A DNA stretch of 14,378 nt from CBDUXZ01 sp965371325 [NCBI: uncultured bacterium] (GTDB taxonomy: Bacteria > JAUYMQ01). Under the pieces are notes generated by a model, which had not been told where the DNA came from, did not search any database, and saw nothing but the letters and a program-made list of their open reading frames with translations. The position numbers and the translations under genes are program-made. This document shows, piece by piece, positions 1 through 5,422 of the stretch (its first letter is position 1; the number at the start of each line of letters is the position of its first letter). The stretch is taken from assembly GCA_965371325.1 (NCBI GenBank), contig CBDUXZ010000010.1, forward strand, positions 1-14,378, in the 5' to 3' direction.

Positions 1-59
1 GAGGTTCTACAATGCTTCCTGGAGAGATGCCCTGCCAATTCAGAGGACCACCCTTTCAT
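1..59 (-). CDS. Possible start of an unrecognised gene running off the left edge
   Basis: An ATG at 59 on the minus strand opens a frame that stays open to the window edge, giving 19 complete codons that begin MKGWSSELAG. The stretch is too short to recognise a family. No good Shine-Dalgarno sequence precedes it; GCGGA about 10 bases upstream is the nearest candidate. The reason to list it is context. A MerR-type promoter/operator candidate at 149-180 reads in this direction and would place a transcript start about 80 bases upstream, so a metal-responsive gene is expected near here. It may be a chance frame, with the real start further left. Confidence 0.25.
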   Translation of the reverse strand, partial: MKGWSSELAGHLSRKHCRT

Positions 60-97
60 GAAACTATCCGCCGCGCCGCTTACTACAAATCGGAAGC

Positions 98-128
98 AAC
101 CCGGGTTCAGTTTACCCCAAAAGGGGGT
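98..128. repeat. Two adjacent short inverted repeats in the leader between merR and the left edge
   Basis: AACCCGGGTT at 98-107 is a perfect 10-bp palindrome. ACCCC (114-118) and GGGGT (124-128) form a second small inverted repeat around AAAAG. GGTTCAG at 104-110 can also pair with CTGAACC at 159-165 inside the neighbouring operator, so alternative pairings are possible in a leftward transcript. No T-run follows in either direction, so this is not a convincing terminator. Function is unknown. Confidence 0.35.
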
Positions 129-148
129 TAGAATCCGGCGACAGGCGC

Positions 149-180
149 AGGCTACACCCTGAACCGGGGTTCAAGGTCAG
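149..180 (-). promoter_or_regulatory. MerR-type operator/promoter reading leftward (site A)
   Basis: On the minus strand a -35-like CTGACC (180-175) runs straight into a dyad, CCTTG-N10-CAGGG (176-157). The central TGAACC/GGTTCA (160-165 and 168-173) is itself perfectly palindromic. A weak -10, TAGCCT (154-149), follows at 20 bp. TGTAGC (156-151) at 18 bp is an alternative. An overlong 19-20 bp spacer filled by a dyad is the hallmark of promoters activated by MerR-family regulators, and merR ends only 24 bp away. It reads out of the window to the left. The -10 is poor, so the exact promoter boundary is uncertain. Confidence 0.55.
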
Positions 181-203
181 GGCGTTTCACAGACCAGGAG
201 CAA

Positions 204-611
204 TTAGGAGGACTTGGGGCGGGCCGAGGCGCTCAGTGTTTCGATGACCTTGCAGCGGCCCGTCTTCTGGTGGGCCAGGCAGAGGTCGAGGGAAGCTTTC
301 AAAACTTTCCTGACGTGGCGCAGGTCATTCATCCGGGCGTTGACCTGCGCGAGGCGCTGCGTGATGAGTCCCTGAACGTTGGCGCAGCGCGTGGGGCGAA
401 GAAGCGACCTTACGTCTTCCAGGGTGAAGCCCGTGGCCTGGGCAGCGCGGATGAAGCGCAGTCGATGCAGATCGGCCTGGCTGTAGAAGCGGTAGTTCGC
501 GGGGCTTCGACCGCTTGCCCGAAGAAGCCCCGCGCGCTCGTAGTAACGCACGGTGGAGGTGGCAACTTCCGCCGCCCCGGCAAGCTCTCCAATCGTGAGA
601 CGAGACTTCAT
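204..611 (-). CDS. MerR-family transcriptional regulator, probable divalent heavy-metal sensor
   Basis: The 135-residue protein is normal MerR length. An N-terminal winged helix-turn-helix (about residues 4-70) carries the family signatures TIGELA, TVRYYERAGLL and FIRAAQATGF. A dimerisation helix and a metal loop follow. Cysteines are C76, C111 and C120. The spacings of 35 and 9 equal those of Tn501 MerR (C82, C117, C126) and PbrR-type sensors. Cys at the start of the dimer helix, where CueR has Ser, points to a divalent ion such as Hg, Pb, Zn or Cd. Which ion cannot be told: there is no second vicinal Cys as in ZntR. No mer or efflux gene lies in the window. The ATG start is preceded by AAAAGG at a 7-nt spacing. 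Operator-like dyads sit at its start (627-650) and just past its end (157-180). Confidence 0.93.
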   Translation of the reverse strand: MKSRLTIGELAGAAEVATSTVRYYERAGLLRASGRSPANYRFYSQADLHRLRFIRAAQATGFTLEDVRSLLRPTRCANVQGLITQRLAQVNARMNDLRHVRKVLKASLDLCLAHQKTGRCKVIETLSASARPKSS

Positions 612-619
612 AAGAAAGC

Positions 620-654
620 CTTTTACCTGACCTTGGCGTTGACTTCAAGGATGA
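620..654. promoter_or_regulatory. MerR-type operator at the merR start (site B), possible autoregulatory promoter
   Basis: CCTTG (631-635) and CAAGG (646-650) form a dyad with a 10-base centre. CTGACC (627-632) overlaps its left arm on the plus strand, exactly as in site A at 157-180. Read toward merR on the minus strand, TTGAAG (648-643) and TAAAAG (625-620) are spaced 17 bp and overlap the dyad. That promoter would start at about 612-613, giving a nearly leaderless merR mRNA. On the plus strand no -10 or gene follows. The simplest reading is a regulator binding site governing merR itself; promoter orientation is inference. Confidence 0.45.
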
Positions 655-744
655 ACAGGCGACGGGCTTCACCTCGAGCTACCCGTCGGATCGGTCGAAA
701 TTCTCAGGCATGATCTGAACTGAGGCTTCGCGGAGCGCGCGTTG

Positions 745-1428
745 CTATCCCTTCTGCGCGCGGGAGATCTCGAGGGCCTTGGCCTCCAGGCTCCGGGTGT
801 AATCGTCCCAGGCGGTCGCCTGATCTCCATCGGGCTTCCACATCGTGAAATGGCAGGTGGACGCTCCGGCGGGAATGGTGCAATCGAAGCGGACATCGAA
901 TCCATCGCGACCGGTATGCTCGCGATAGGCCTCCATCATTCCCTTCACGAAGTATCTCTGGACGCGGCAATCAAATGCCTTGTAGGTGTCCTGGTGGGGG
1001 CACCAGAGGATGTCGAAGGACGCTTTCTCATCACTCTCGATACGCGGGTCTTCAAGGCTGGCATAGGCAATCCGGTTCACCACCGTGGCGTAATAGCTGA
1101 GGTGCTCCGCAGCGGTCATCTCCTCCGGAATCGGCGTTCCCTCGAGGATCTGCCGTCCGATATCATGGCCGACCCTCTGCAGCGCATCGTAGACCAGCTT
1201 CTGCCCATCCGCGCCGAAGGTCGCCTCGCATGCCTTCAGAATCCCAATCACGGCAAGCGCCTGCATCGTTCCCCACTGCCATAGCGTCGCCGGGTCGAAA
1301 TCTGTCTTGGCGAGCACATCCTCCTTCAGGCGCTTCAGCCCCTTTTCGTAGGGTTGATTGAACCTGAACCTCTTCCAGCTCTCCTCATCACGATGCTCCC
1401 AGTGCGCCACCGTTGCCTCCTTCGCCAT
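745..1428 (-). CDS. L-2-amino-thiazoline-4-carboxylic acid hydrolase-like protein (ATC_hydrolase family)
   Basis: The product is 227 residues from the ATG at 1428. The frame stays open further upstream, but that extension is low-complexity and runs into the preceding gene's stop, so it was rejected. The C-terminal half shows the family pattern as I recall it: WCPHQDTYKAFDC (142-154), a helix with MMEAYRE, then FDCTIPAGASTCHFTMW (181-197). Conserved-looking cysteines are C67, C143, C154, C183 and C192. The family is named for a Pseudomonas enzyme that opens the thiazoline ring on the way to L-cysteine, but most members are uncharacterised, so that reaction should not be assumed. No signal peptide or membrane segment is seen. 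It lies 82 bp downstream of a hydratase-like gene on the same strand and may be cotranscribed with it. Confidence 0.65.
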   Translation of the reverse strand: MAKEATVAHWEHRDEESWKRFRFNQPYEKGLKRLKEDVLAKTDFDPATLWQWGTMQALAVIGILKACEATFGADGQKLVYDALQRVGHDIGRQILEGTPIPEEMTAAEHLSYYATVVNRIAYASLEDPRIESDEKASFDILWCPHQDTYKAFDCRVQRYFVKGMMEAYREHTGRDGFDVRFDCTIPAGASTCHFTMWKPDGDQATAWDDYTRSLEAKALEISRAQKG

Positions 1429-1444
1429 GCCCCCGCCGGTTCCT

Positions 1445-1519
1445 GCCCGGTAGGGGGCTTCGCTCCTTCGGTTCCGAAATACGCCTTTCGCCCGAATGGC
1501 GCTAGGGCTGCTACCGGGC
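1445..1519. repeat. Inverted repeat enclosing the spacer between the hydratase-like gene and the ATC-hydrolase-like gene
   Basis: GCCCGGTAG (1445-1453) and CTACCGGGC (1511-1519) are perfect 9-bp arms. Within the 57-bp interior is a second perfect hairpin, TTCGG-TT-CCGAA (1467-1478). The right arm contains the TAG stop of the upstream gene. A minus-strand transcript could fold the whole spacer into a closed branched structure. There is no T-run, so it is not a standard intrinsic terminator. It may influence mRNA processing or coupling, or be a dispersed element. Confidence 0.45.
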
Positions 1520-2299
1520 GGTGAATTTGGCTGCCCGCTTCCCGAGGAACGCCTGGATGCCTTCTTTCGCGTCATCGGTACGGGCCACAGCCACGATGGC
1601 CCGGGCCTCGCTCTCCATCTGGGTCTCCAGGGTGTTACTGGCGCCCTCGAGCAGGAGCTTCTTTACGGAGCCGAACGCATTCGTGGGTCCGGTCGCAAGG
1701 GTCCGCGCAAGCCGCTCCGCCTCTTCCTGCAGCTTATCATCTTCGACAACACGGTTGACCAGGCCCCATTCGAGCGCCTCTTCGGATTTCAGCACGCGGT
1801 TGGTCATCATCAGTTCCAGCGCACGCCGCGCTCCTACAAGACGCGGCAGGTAATACGTGCTGCTGCCGTCGGGGGTAAGGCCGATGGCGGTATAGGCGAC
1901 AACGAACCGGGAGGACTTTGCGGCAAGAGTGATATCCGCCGCGCACGCAAGACTGAAGCCCGCGCCCGCGGCCGAGCCATTGACGGCGGCGATAACCGGC
2001 GCGCGCATCCGTACGAAGCTCGAGATGCCCGCGTGAAGATAGGTCGTCAGCTCCCTGAGCAATCTGGGAAGGCCGTCGCCCGCCGGGCCGAAACTCGTGA
2101 CATCCCCGCCGGCACAGAACATCTTACCGTTGGCTTGGATGAGGACGGCCCGCACCGCGGGATCTTCGTCACACTGACGCGCAACGTGCATAAGATCGCG
2201 CCCCATATCAAGATTGAGGGCGTTCGCCGCCTCGGGACGGTTGAGCGTGATGTACGCGACACCATCCCGCAATTCGAACAAGAGGGTTTTGAAGGTCAT
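1511..2299 (-). CDS. Enoyl-CoA hydratase/isomerase superfamily protein, PaaG-like
   Basis: The 262-residue protein has the crotonase fold: NRPEAANAL (20-28), oxyanion-hole segments FCAGGD (61-66) and GSAAGAGFS (108-116), and a C-terminal trimerisation helix region. ATG 2299 is preceded by GGAG at about 6 nt; the frame upstream of it is low-complexity. The two catalytic glutamates of rat mitochondrial enoyl-CoA hydratase (E144, E164) are replaced, by my alignment, by S116 and Y136. D144 in LTPDGSS sits where PaaG-type 2-(1,2-epoxy-1,2-dihydrophenyl)acetyl-CoA isomerases have their acidic residue. An isomerase-type reaction on an acyl-CoA is therefore more likely than hydration. No paa or beta-oxidation partners are adjacent, so the substrate is unknown. 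Confidence 0.9.
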   Translation of the reverse strand: MTFKTLLFELRDGVAYITLNRPEAANALNLDMGRDLMHVARQCDEDPAVRAVLIQANGKMFCAGGDVTSFGPAGDGLPRLLRELTTYLHAGISSFVRMRAPVIAAVNGSAAGAGFSLACAADITLAAKSSRFVVAYTAIGLTPDGSSTYYLPRLVGARRALELMMTNRVLKSEEALEWGLVNRVVEDDKLQEEAERLARTLATGPTNAFGSVKKLLLEGASNTLETQMESEARAIVAVARTDDAKEGIQAFLGKRAAKFTAR

Positions 2300-2309
2300 C
2301 GGTGCTCCG

Positions 2310-2368
2310 CATCCGGTGTCTGTGAGGGACCCGGCCCGTCCCCTCGTCGGGACGGCACGCACCGGATG
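2310..2368 (-). promoter_or_regulatory. Nested hairpins in the leader of the hydratase-like gene
   Basis: CATCCGGTG (2310-2318) pairs with CACCGGATG (2360-2368). An inner hairpin, CGTCCC (2337-2342) with GGGACG (2349-2354), sits between them. In the minus-strand mRNA the 3' arm of the outer stem ends beside the Shine-Dalgarno GGAG, 11 nt before the ATG at 2299. Folding could thus affect ribosome access. No known riboswitch or attenuator was recognised, so a regulatory role is inference. Confidence 0.3.
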
Positions 2369-2488
2369 AGTTGAGGGGCCGCGGGGAGCGGCGCCCGTAC
2401 TGCCGCCCCGCGCTCTTGACAAAAGGTTAGTGTGCTTCGCCGGATCTGCGCAAGTCTCACCCGTGACGGCGCCGAGCCTTCGGAACGC

Positions 2489-4255
2489 TCATCCGCGCTT
2501 CCGAGAAAGCCCGGAACGACCCAAACCGAGGGCAGCGACGATGGAAATGACGAGGAACAGGAGGAACCCCCTCAGGGAGAGCGCGGGGAAGAGCGGTGGA
2601 TCCGGCGGGTCGGGGGGATCGAGCGGGGGGATGAGGACATCCACGTCGATGGTTCCCAGTCCCGTCACCAAGTCGTAGCCGGGACCGGCGTTGTAGTCCC
2701 CGTTCGATCCGGAGGTGATGTCGTTAAGAGCGTTCGTGCCGCAGAGGGCGTAAAGGGCGGCGCCCGGGTTCCCCAGCCCCGAGCCGCCAAGCTTCTGGTT
2801 CAGCATCGCGTAGAAACCCGCCCACTGGGGCGCGGCGCCGGAAGTTCCCCAGACGATCCACCAGGTTCCTTTCTGGATGACATAGTTGCCGGGCGCGCTG
2901 GCCGCCTCCAGAGCCACGTCCGGAACAAGCCGCTTCGCCCCGGGCTGTATGCCGCAGCCGCCCTGAAAGGAGGGCCGGAAGAAGAGATTGCTGATCCCCC
3001 CGCCCGATCCGCTCCACCCGACTTCCGAACCATAGCCGCCGCAGGCGGGATCTCCGGAGGTCATTCCGCTGCTGCAGCTCGCCGACGTTCCGCCGACTCC
3101 GATCACGTGGGGCGAGTTCGCGGGGTGATCCACGGTGAGGATGTCGTTGCAATCGCGGCTGCCGTCATCCCCTGACGCGGCGAACCATGATTGGCCGACG
3201 GCGTTGGCGTTGGCGAAGATGTTGTCATTTGTCGTCTGGGTCGAGGAAGAAACGAGGGCTTCGCAATTTCCCCAGCTTGTGGAGACCACGTGGCCCGGGT
3301 TGTCGATGACAACGAGATTGTACATGACGGCAAAATCCGTAAAGAGCGTCGAGGCGGCCATGTAATTGAGGATCTTCGCGTGGGGAGCGGTCCCGTGGGC
3401 GTACTCCACGTCAAGGGCGATTTCGATCGACTGCTTGTTGTTGAACTTGCACCCCTTCGCGTGCGGGGCGCCGGTGCAGACCTGAGCGCTGCCCGCGGGA
3501 AGCTGGGGAAGCCCCCACTGGTTGTTGAACGCCGTGTTGTCGCTCTCCTTCCACGCGTAGGCGCCTGCGATGACCATTGTCTGGCCGGTCCCGTCGAAGG
3601 CCGTGCTGTTGTTGTAGAAGGTGTGCAGATCATTCGGGCTGAAGCTGCAGCACCCGCCGCCCTGGGACGCCTTCGGCGCCGCGACGGGCCCCAGAACGCG
3701 TGCGCGGGGACGCATCTCGCTCAGGTTGTCGAGGCCAATGACCCCGACAACGTAGGAGGCCAGGTGATCGGGAAGCGAGGGTACGGCGAGCGCCGCATAA
3801 CGTCGGACCCCTTTATAGAGAACGGCGTGAAGGCGGACTCCGAAGGCGTGCTCGATCGCCGCCACGTTGCCCGTCGCCTCAACAAGGAGGCGGTTCGGGA
3901 AGCGGCGCGTGACCGCAAGTCCGCTGTTCCGAAGATGATCGACGACCGCGCGCTCTTCCGCCGGGGTTGGCGCGTATCGCGCGTTGAATGCTTCCTGCGT
4001 GAGAAACTGGTGAAAGATTGGAGATCGGGGATCCTGGACTTCCTCGAGGAAGTCCTTCAGCCCGTCACGATTCCTCAGCTCCAGGCTCACCACCACGCGC
4101 TGACGAACAGAGCGGGGCAAGGGCCCGAGATCGAGGGCCTCCCGGGCGAGGGGCGAGGCGGAGCCCGGGAGGGCCACCCGGGGGGGTGCGCCGGCAGCGG
4201 GGTCCCCGGGAAGGAGGAGCGCCACCGCCAAAAGGAGGGAACTACCGGTTTTCAT
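2489..4255 (-). CDS. Secreted S53 (sedolisin/kumamolisin-type) serine peptidase with C-terminal sorting-like tail
   Basis: 588 residues. A signal peptide (1-23; MKTGSS, then LLLAVALLL, AAGA before PP) leads into a pro-kumamolisin activation domain (about 35-180). The S53 catalytic domain follows. The Glu/Asp pair is E278 and D282 (IEIALD), the oxyanion Asp is in SGDDG (362-366), and the nucleophile S472 is in GTSGAAP. The calcium site is near DITSGSN (512-518) and GPGYDLVTGLG. All key residues are present, so the enzyme should be an active, acid-adapted-type endopeptidase. The tail has a Pro/Asp repeat (543-554), FPALSLRG (556-563), a hydrophobic stretch to about 579 and a basic end, RKRG. 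This resembles IPTL/PEP-CTERM sorting signals. ATG 4255 is chosen because AGGGAG lies 7 nt upstream and the signal peptide starts there; the longer frame adds 86 implausible residues. Confidence 0.93.
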   Translation of the reverse strand: MKTGSSLLLAVALLLPGDPAAGAPPRVALPGSASPLAREALDLGPLPRSVRQRVVVSLELRNRDGLKDFLEEVQDPRSPIFHQFLTQEAFNARYAPTPAEERAVVDHLRNSGLAVTRRFPNRLLVEATGNVAAIEHAFGVRLHAVLYKGVRRYAALAVPSLPDHLASYVVGVIGLDNLSEMRPRARVLGPVAAPKASQGGGCCSFSPNDLHTFYNNSTAFDGTGQTMVIAGAYAWKESDNTAFNNQWGLPQLPAGSAQVCTGAPHAKGCKFNNKQSIEIALDVEYAHGTAPHAKILNYMAASTLFTDFAVMYNLVVIDNPGHVVSTSWGNCEALVSSSTQTTNDNIFANANAVGQSWFAASGDDGSRDCNDILTVDHPANSPHVIGVGGTSASCSSGMTSGDPACGGYGSEVGWSGSGGGISNLFFRPSFQGGCGIQPGAKRLVPDVALEAASAPGNYVIQKGTWWIVWGTSGAAPQWAGFYAMLNQKLGGSGLGNPGAALYALCGTNALNDITSGSNGDYNAGPGYDLVTGLGTIDVDVLIPPLDPPDPPDPPLFPALSLRGFLLFLVISIVAALGLGRSGLSRKRG

Positions 4256-4362
4256 TGACACGCTCCCTGGATATCCCTGCAGCACAGGGCTGGCCGATTG
4301 ATTATTGTTCTCCTTTCCGCGCAAAACATCCACCCCGCCACAACCAGGCATGTCGCGCGCCC

Positions 4363-4371
4363 CTTTTATCA
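4363..4371 (-). promoter_or_regulatory. Candidate extended -10 for the S53 peptidase gene
   Basis: On the minus strand TG (4371-4370), one base, then TAAAAG (4368-4363) resembles an extended -10 element (4 of 6 matches to TATAAT plus the TG). It would give a leader of about 100 nt. No recognisable -35 lies upstream, so this is a weak candidate only. Confidence 0.25.
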
Positions 4372-4576
4372 CGTACCGTAAACTCCCAGCAGGGCAGCGA
4401 AACCGGGGTATCCTTAATAACCCCAAACTCCCAAAAAAAAGACGTGCCAAGCGGAGATTTTTCCTGGGACCGTTCGCGGATGTATCGGATAGTCCGCTGG
4501 TGATCTGCAGCAATATCGTAAACTTCCCTTCCCAGTAGACATTATGAACCTAGAGAATTCTGCCACACCAGATCCG

Positions 4577-4663
4577 CACCATCCAGCCCGCACGCCCGGT
4601 CAGAACGCGCACATCGAGCGGTCCAATCGCCCGCATCGGGAGGAAGTGCGCGCCGCGCAGGGG
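4577..4663 (+). pseudogene. Remnant of an IS3-family transposase (C-terminal DDE region)
   Basis: Translated in the frame that starts at 4544, residues 21-35 read NAHIERSNRPHREEV. This is very close to the motif around the catalytic Glu of IS3-family transposases (typically QNAYIERFNRTYREEV). It is preceded by PG as in that family. The E in HIER, at nt 4616-4618, is the position of the DDE glutamate. Neither the upstream D-D part nor the downstream C-terminus was found in any frame nearby, so only a fragment remains. It is in frame with the following gene, which makes an artificially long ORF from 4544. Confidence 0.6.
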
Positions 4664-4747
4664 AAGCTTACGAACCACGATTGGGTCAAGTTCCCTGAAA
4701 CACCCGTCGATAAAGCCCGAACGCCCGGCATGAGACGAGGAGGGGGT

Positions 4748-4754
4748 AGGAGGA
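4748..4754 (+). promoter_or_regulatory. Strong ribosome binding site deciding the start at 4760
   Basis: AGGAGGA lies 5 bases before the ATG at 4760, and a signal peptide begins at that ATG. The longer in-frame start at 4544 has no comparable site and would include a transposase remnant. This settles the start of the secreted-protein gene. Confidence 0.85.
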
Positions 4755-4759
4755 ACAAC

Positions 4760-5320
4760 ATGGTCCGAGTAATCAGCCTGAGCCTCATGCTCACGGTCGC
4801 TGCGCTTCTGGGAATGGGAACGTTTCCGGGCACCGCAAGCGCCGACATGACCCTCCCCGTGGATATCCGGGGTGTGATCTACGCCGACAACGCGCCACCC
4901 GTTCGTGCGAACTGCAGCGGAAAGGAAGGAAACACCGTAACGTTCGTCGACGGTGATGTTTCAGTTGGTGGAAACCCCATCTTCATGTTCGATCCCAGCT
5001 GCGAACTCCATTCGGCCCAGGGAGTTTTCACGGATGGCGAGCGCTGGAACGGCGAGGAGATCGACGAGGAAGAGGTGTTCGATACCGTCACGGACAGGCG
5101 CGGAAACGAGAGCTTTCAATCAATCGTACAGATTGAACGCACCGGCTCCGGGTCGGGCATGATCGAGCTCGTAATCCAGTATAGGGCACGCTACCCGGTC
5201 GATCGCGCCACGGGATTATTGATGCCTCCTCTCCGGGATGCCCGCGGGAGGATGATCATGATGAACGACTCCACGGATGAAATTTTCGTGGGGACCTGGA
5301 AGACCGGCAAGGTGAAGTAA
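4760..5320 (+). CDS. Secreted protein of unknown family
   Basis: The product is 186 residues from the ATG at 4760, which follows a perfect AGGAGG. A clear Sec signal peptide (residues 1-28; MVRVIS, then a hydrophobic core, with cleavage expected after TASA) leaves a mature protein of about 158 residues. The mature part has two cysteines (in RANCSGKEG and DPSCELHS), which could form a disulfide. It also has an acidic stretch, NGEEIDEEEVFD, and beta-rich composition toward the end. No transmembrane segment or anchoring tail is present. I do not recognise the family. It is the only plus-strand gene, divergent from a secreted peptidase and convergent with clC, and a strong terminator follows directly. 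It is probably periplasmic or extracellular. A partner, substrate or inhibitor role with the peptidase is only a guess. Confidence 0.85.
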   Translation: MVRVISLSLMLTVAALLGMGTFPGTASADMTLPVDIRGVIYADNAPPVRANCSGKEGNTVTFVDGDVSVGGNPIFMFDPSCELHSAQGVFTDGERWNGEEIDEEEVFDTVTDRRGNESFQSIVQIERTGSGSGMIELVIQYRARYPVDRATGLLMPPLRDARGRMIMMNDSTDEIFVGTWKTGKVK

Positions 5321-5344
5321 CGCGGATACCTTTTCGCCTTCGGT

Positions 5345-5380
5345 AAAAAGCCCAGGGGTCCGGCAGGCCCCTGGGTTTTT
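5345..5380. terminator. Strong bidirectional intrinsic terminator
   Basis: CCCAGGGG (5351-5358) pairs perfectly with CCCCTGGG (5368-5375), with the inner CC/GG able to extend the stem. AAAAA (5345-5349) precedes it and TTTTT (5376-5380) follows, so it works in both directions. It lies 24 bp past the stop of the secreted-protein gene and about 40 bp past the stop of the ClC gene, which converge here. Confidence 0.92.
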
Positions 5381-5422
5381 CCGTTGGCCCAGCCTGCTGT
5401 GATGACCGCGGCCGGTTCAACC

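Larger units (their letters stand above)
4256..4759. other. Divergent intergenic region between the S53 peptidase gene and the secreted-protein gene
   Basis: This 504-bp stretch between two divergent starts is visibly richer in A/T than its surroundings from about 4290 to 4560, including eight consecutive A at 4433-4440. It must contain the promoters of both genes. It also holds an inverted repeat AGCGGA (4450-4455)/TCCGCT (4493-4498) and the IS3-type transposase remnant at 4577-4663. Apart from the weak promoter candidate at 4363-4371, I see no convincing -35/-10 pair and no RNA gene. Confidence 0.6.

Noticed and set aside
98-176. GGGTTCA-containing segments resembling tRNA T-arms
   Set aside because: No matching acceptor, D or anticodon arms could be built around them; the palindromes fit an operator better.
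1429-1575. 49-residue N-terminal extension of the ATC-hydrolase-like protein
   Set aside because: Low-complexity, overlaps the end of the upstream gene, and has no family similarity; the ATG at 1428 fits.
2300-2422. 41-residue N-terminal extension of the hydratase-like protein
   Set aside because: Low-complexity leader; ATG 2299 has a proper ribosome binding site and begins at the usual crotonase N-terminus.
2590-2640. G-rich repetitive run that looks like a simple repeat or G-quadruplex
   Set aside because: It encodes the Pro/Asp repeat just before the peptidase sorting tail and needs no other explanation.
3191-4258. A 355-codon plus-strand frame opposite the S53 peptidase gene
   Set aside because: No motifs, no ribosome binding site support; the minus-strand protein has all S53 catalytic residues.
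4403-4440. GGGGT/ACCCC hairpin followed by an A-run, as a terminator
   Set aside because: The run is A on the plus strand and precedes the hairpin on the minus strand, so it has the wrong polarity for either gene.
4256-4513. 86-residue N-terminal extension of the S53 peptidase
   Set aside because: It would bury the signal peptide, and a good ribosome binding site precedes ATG 4255.
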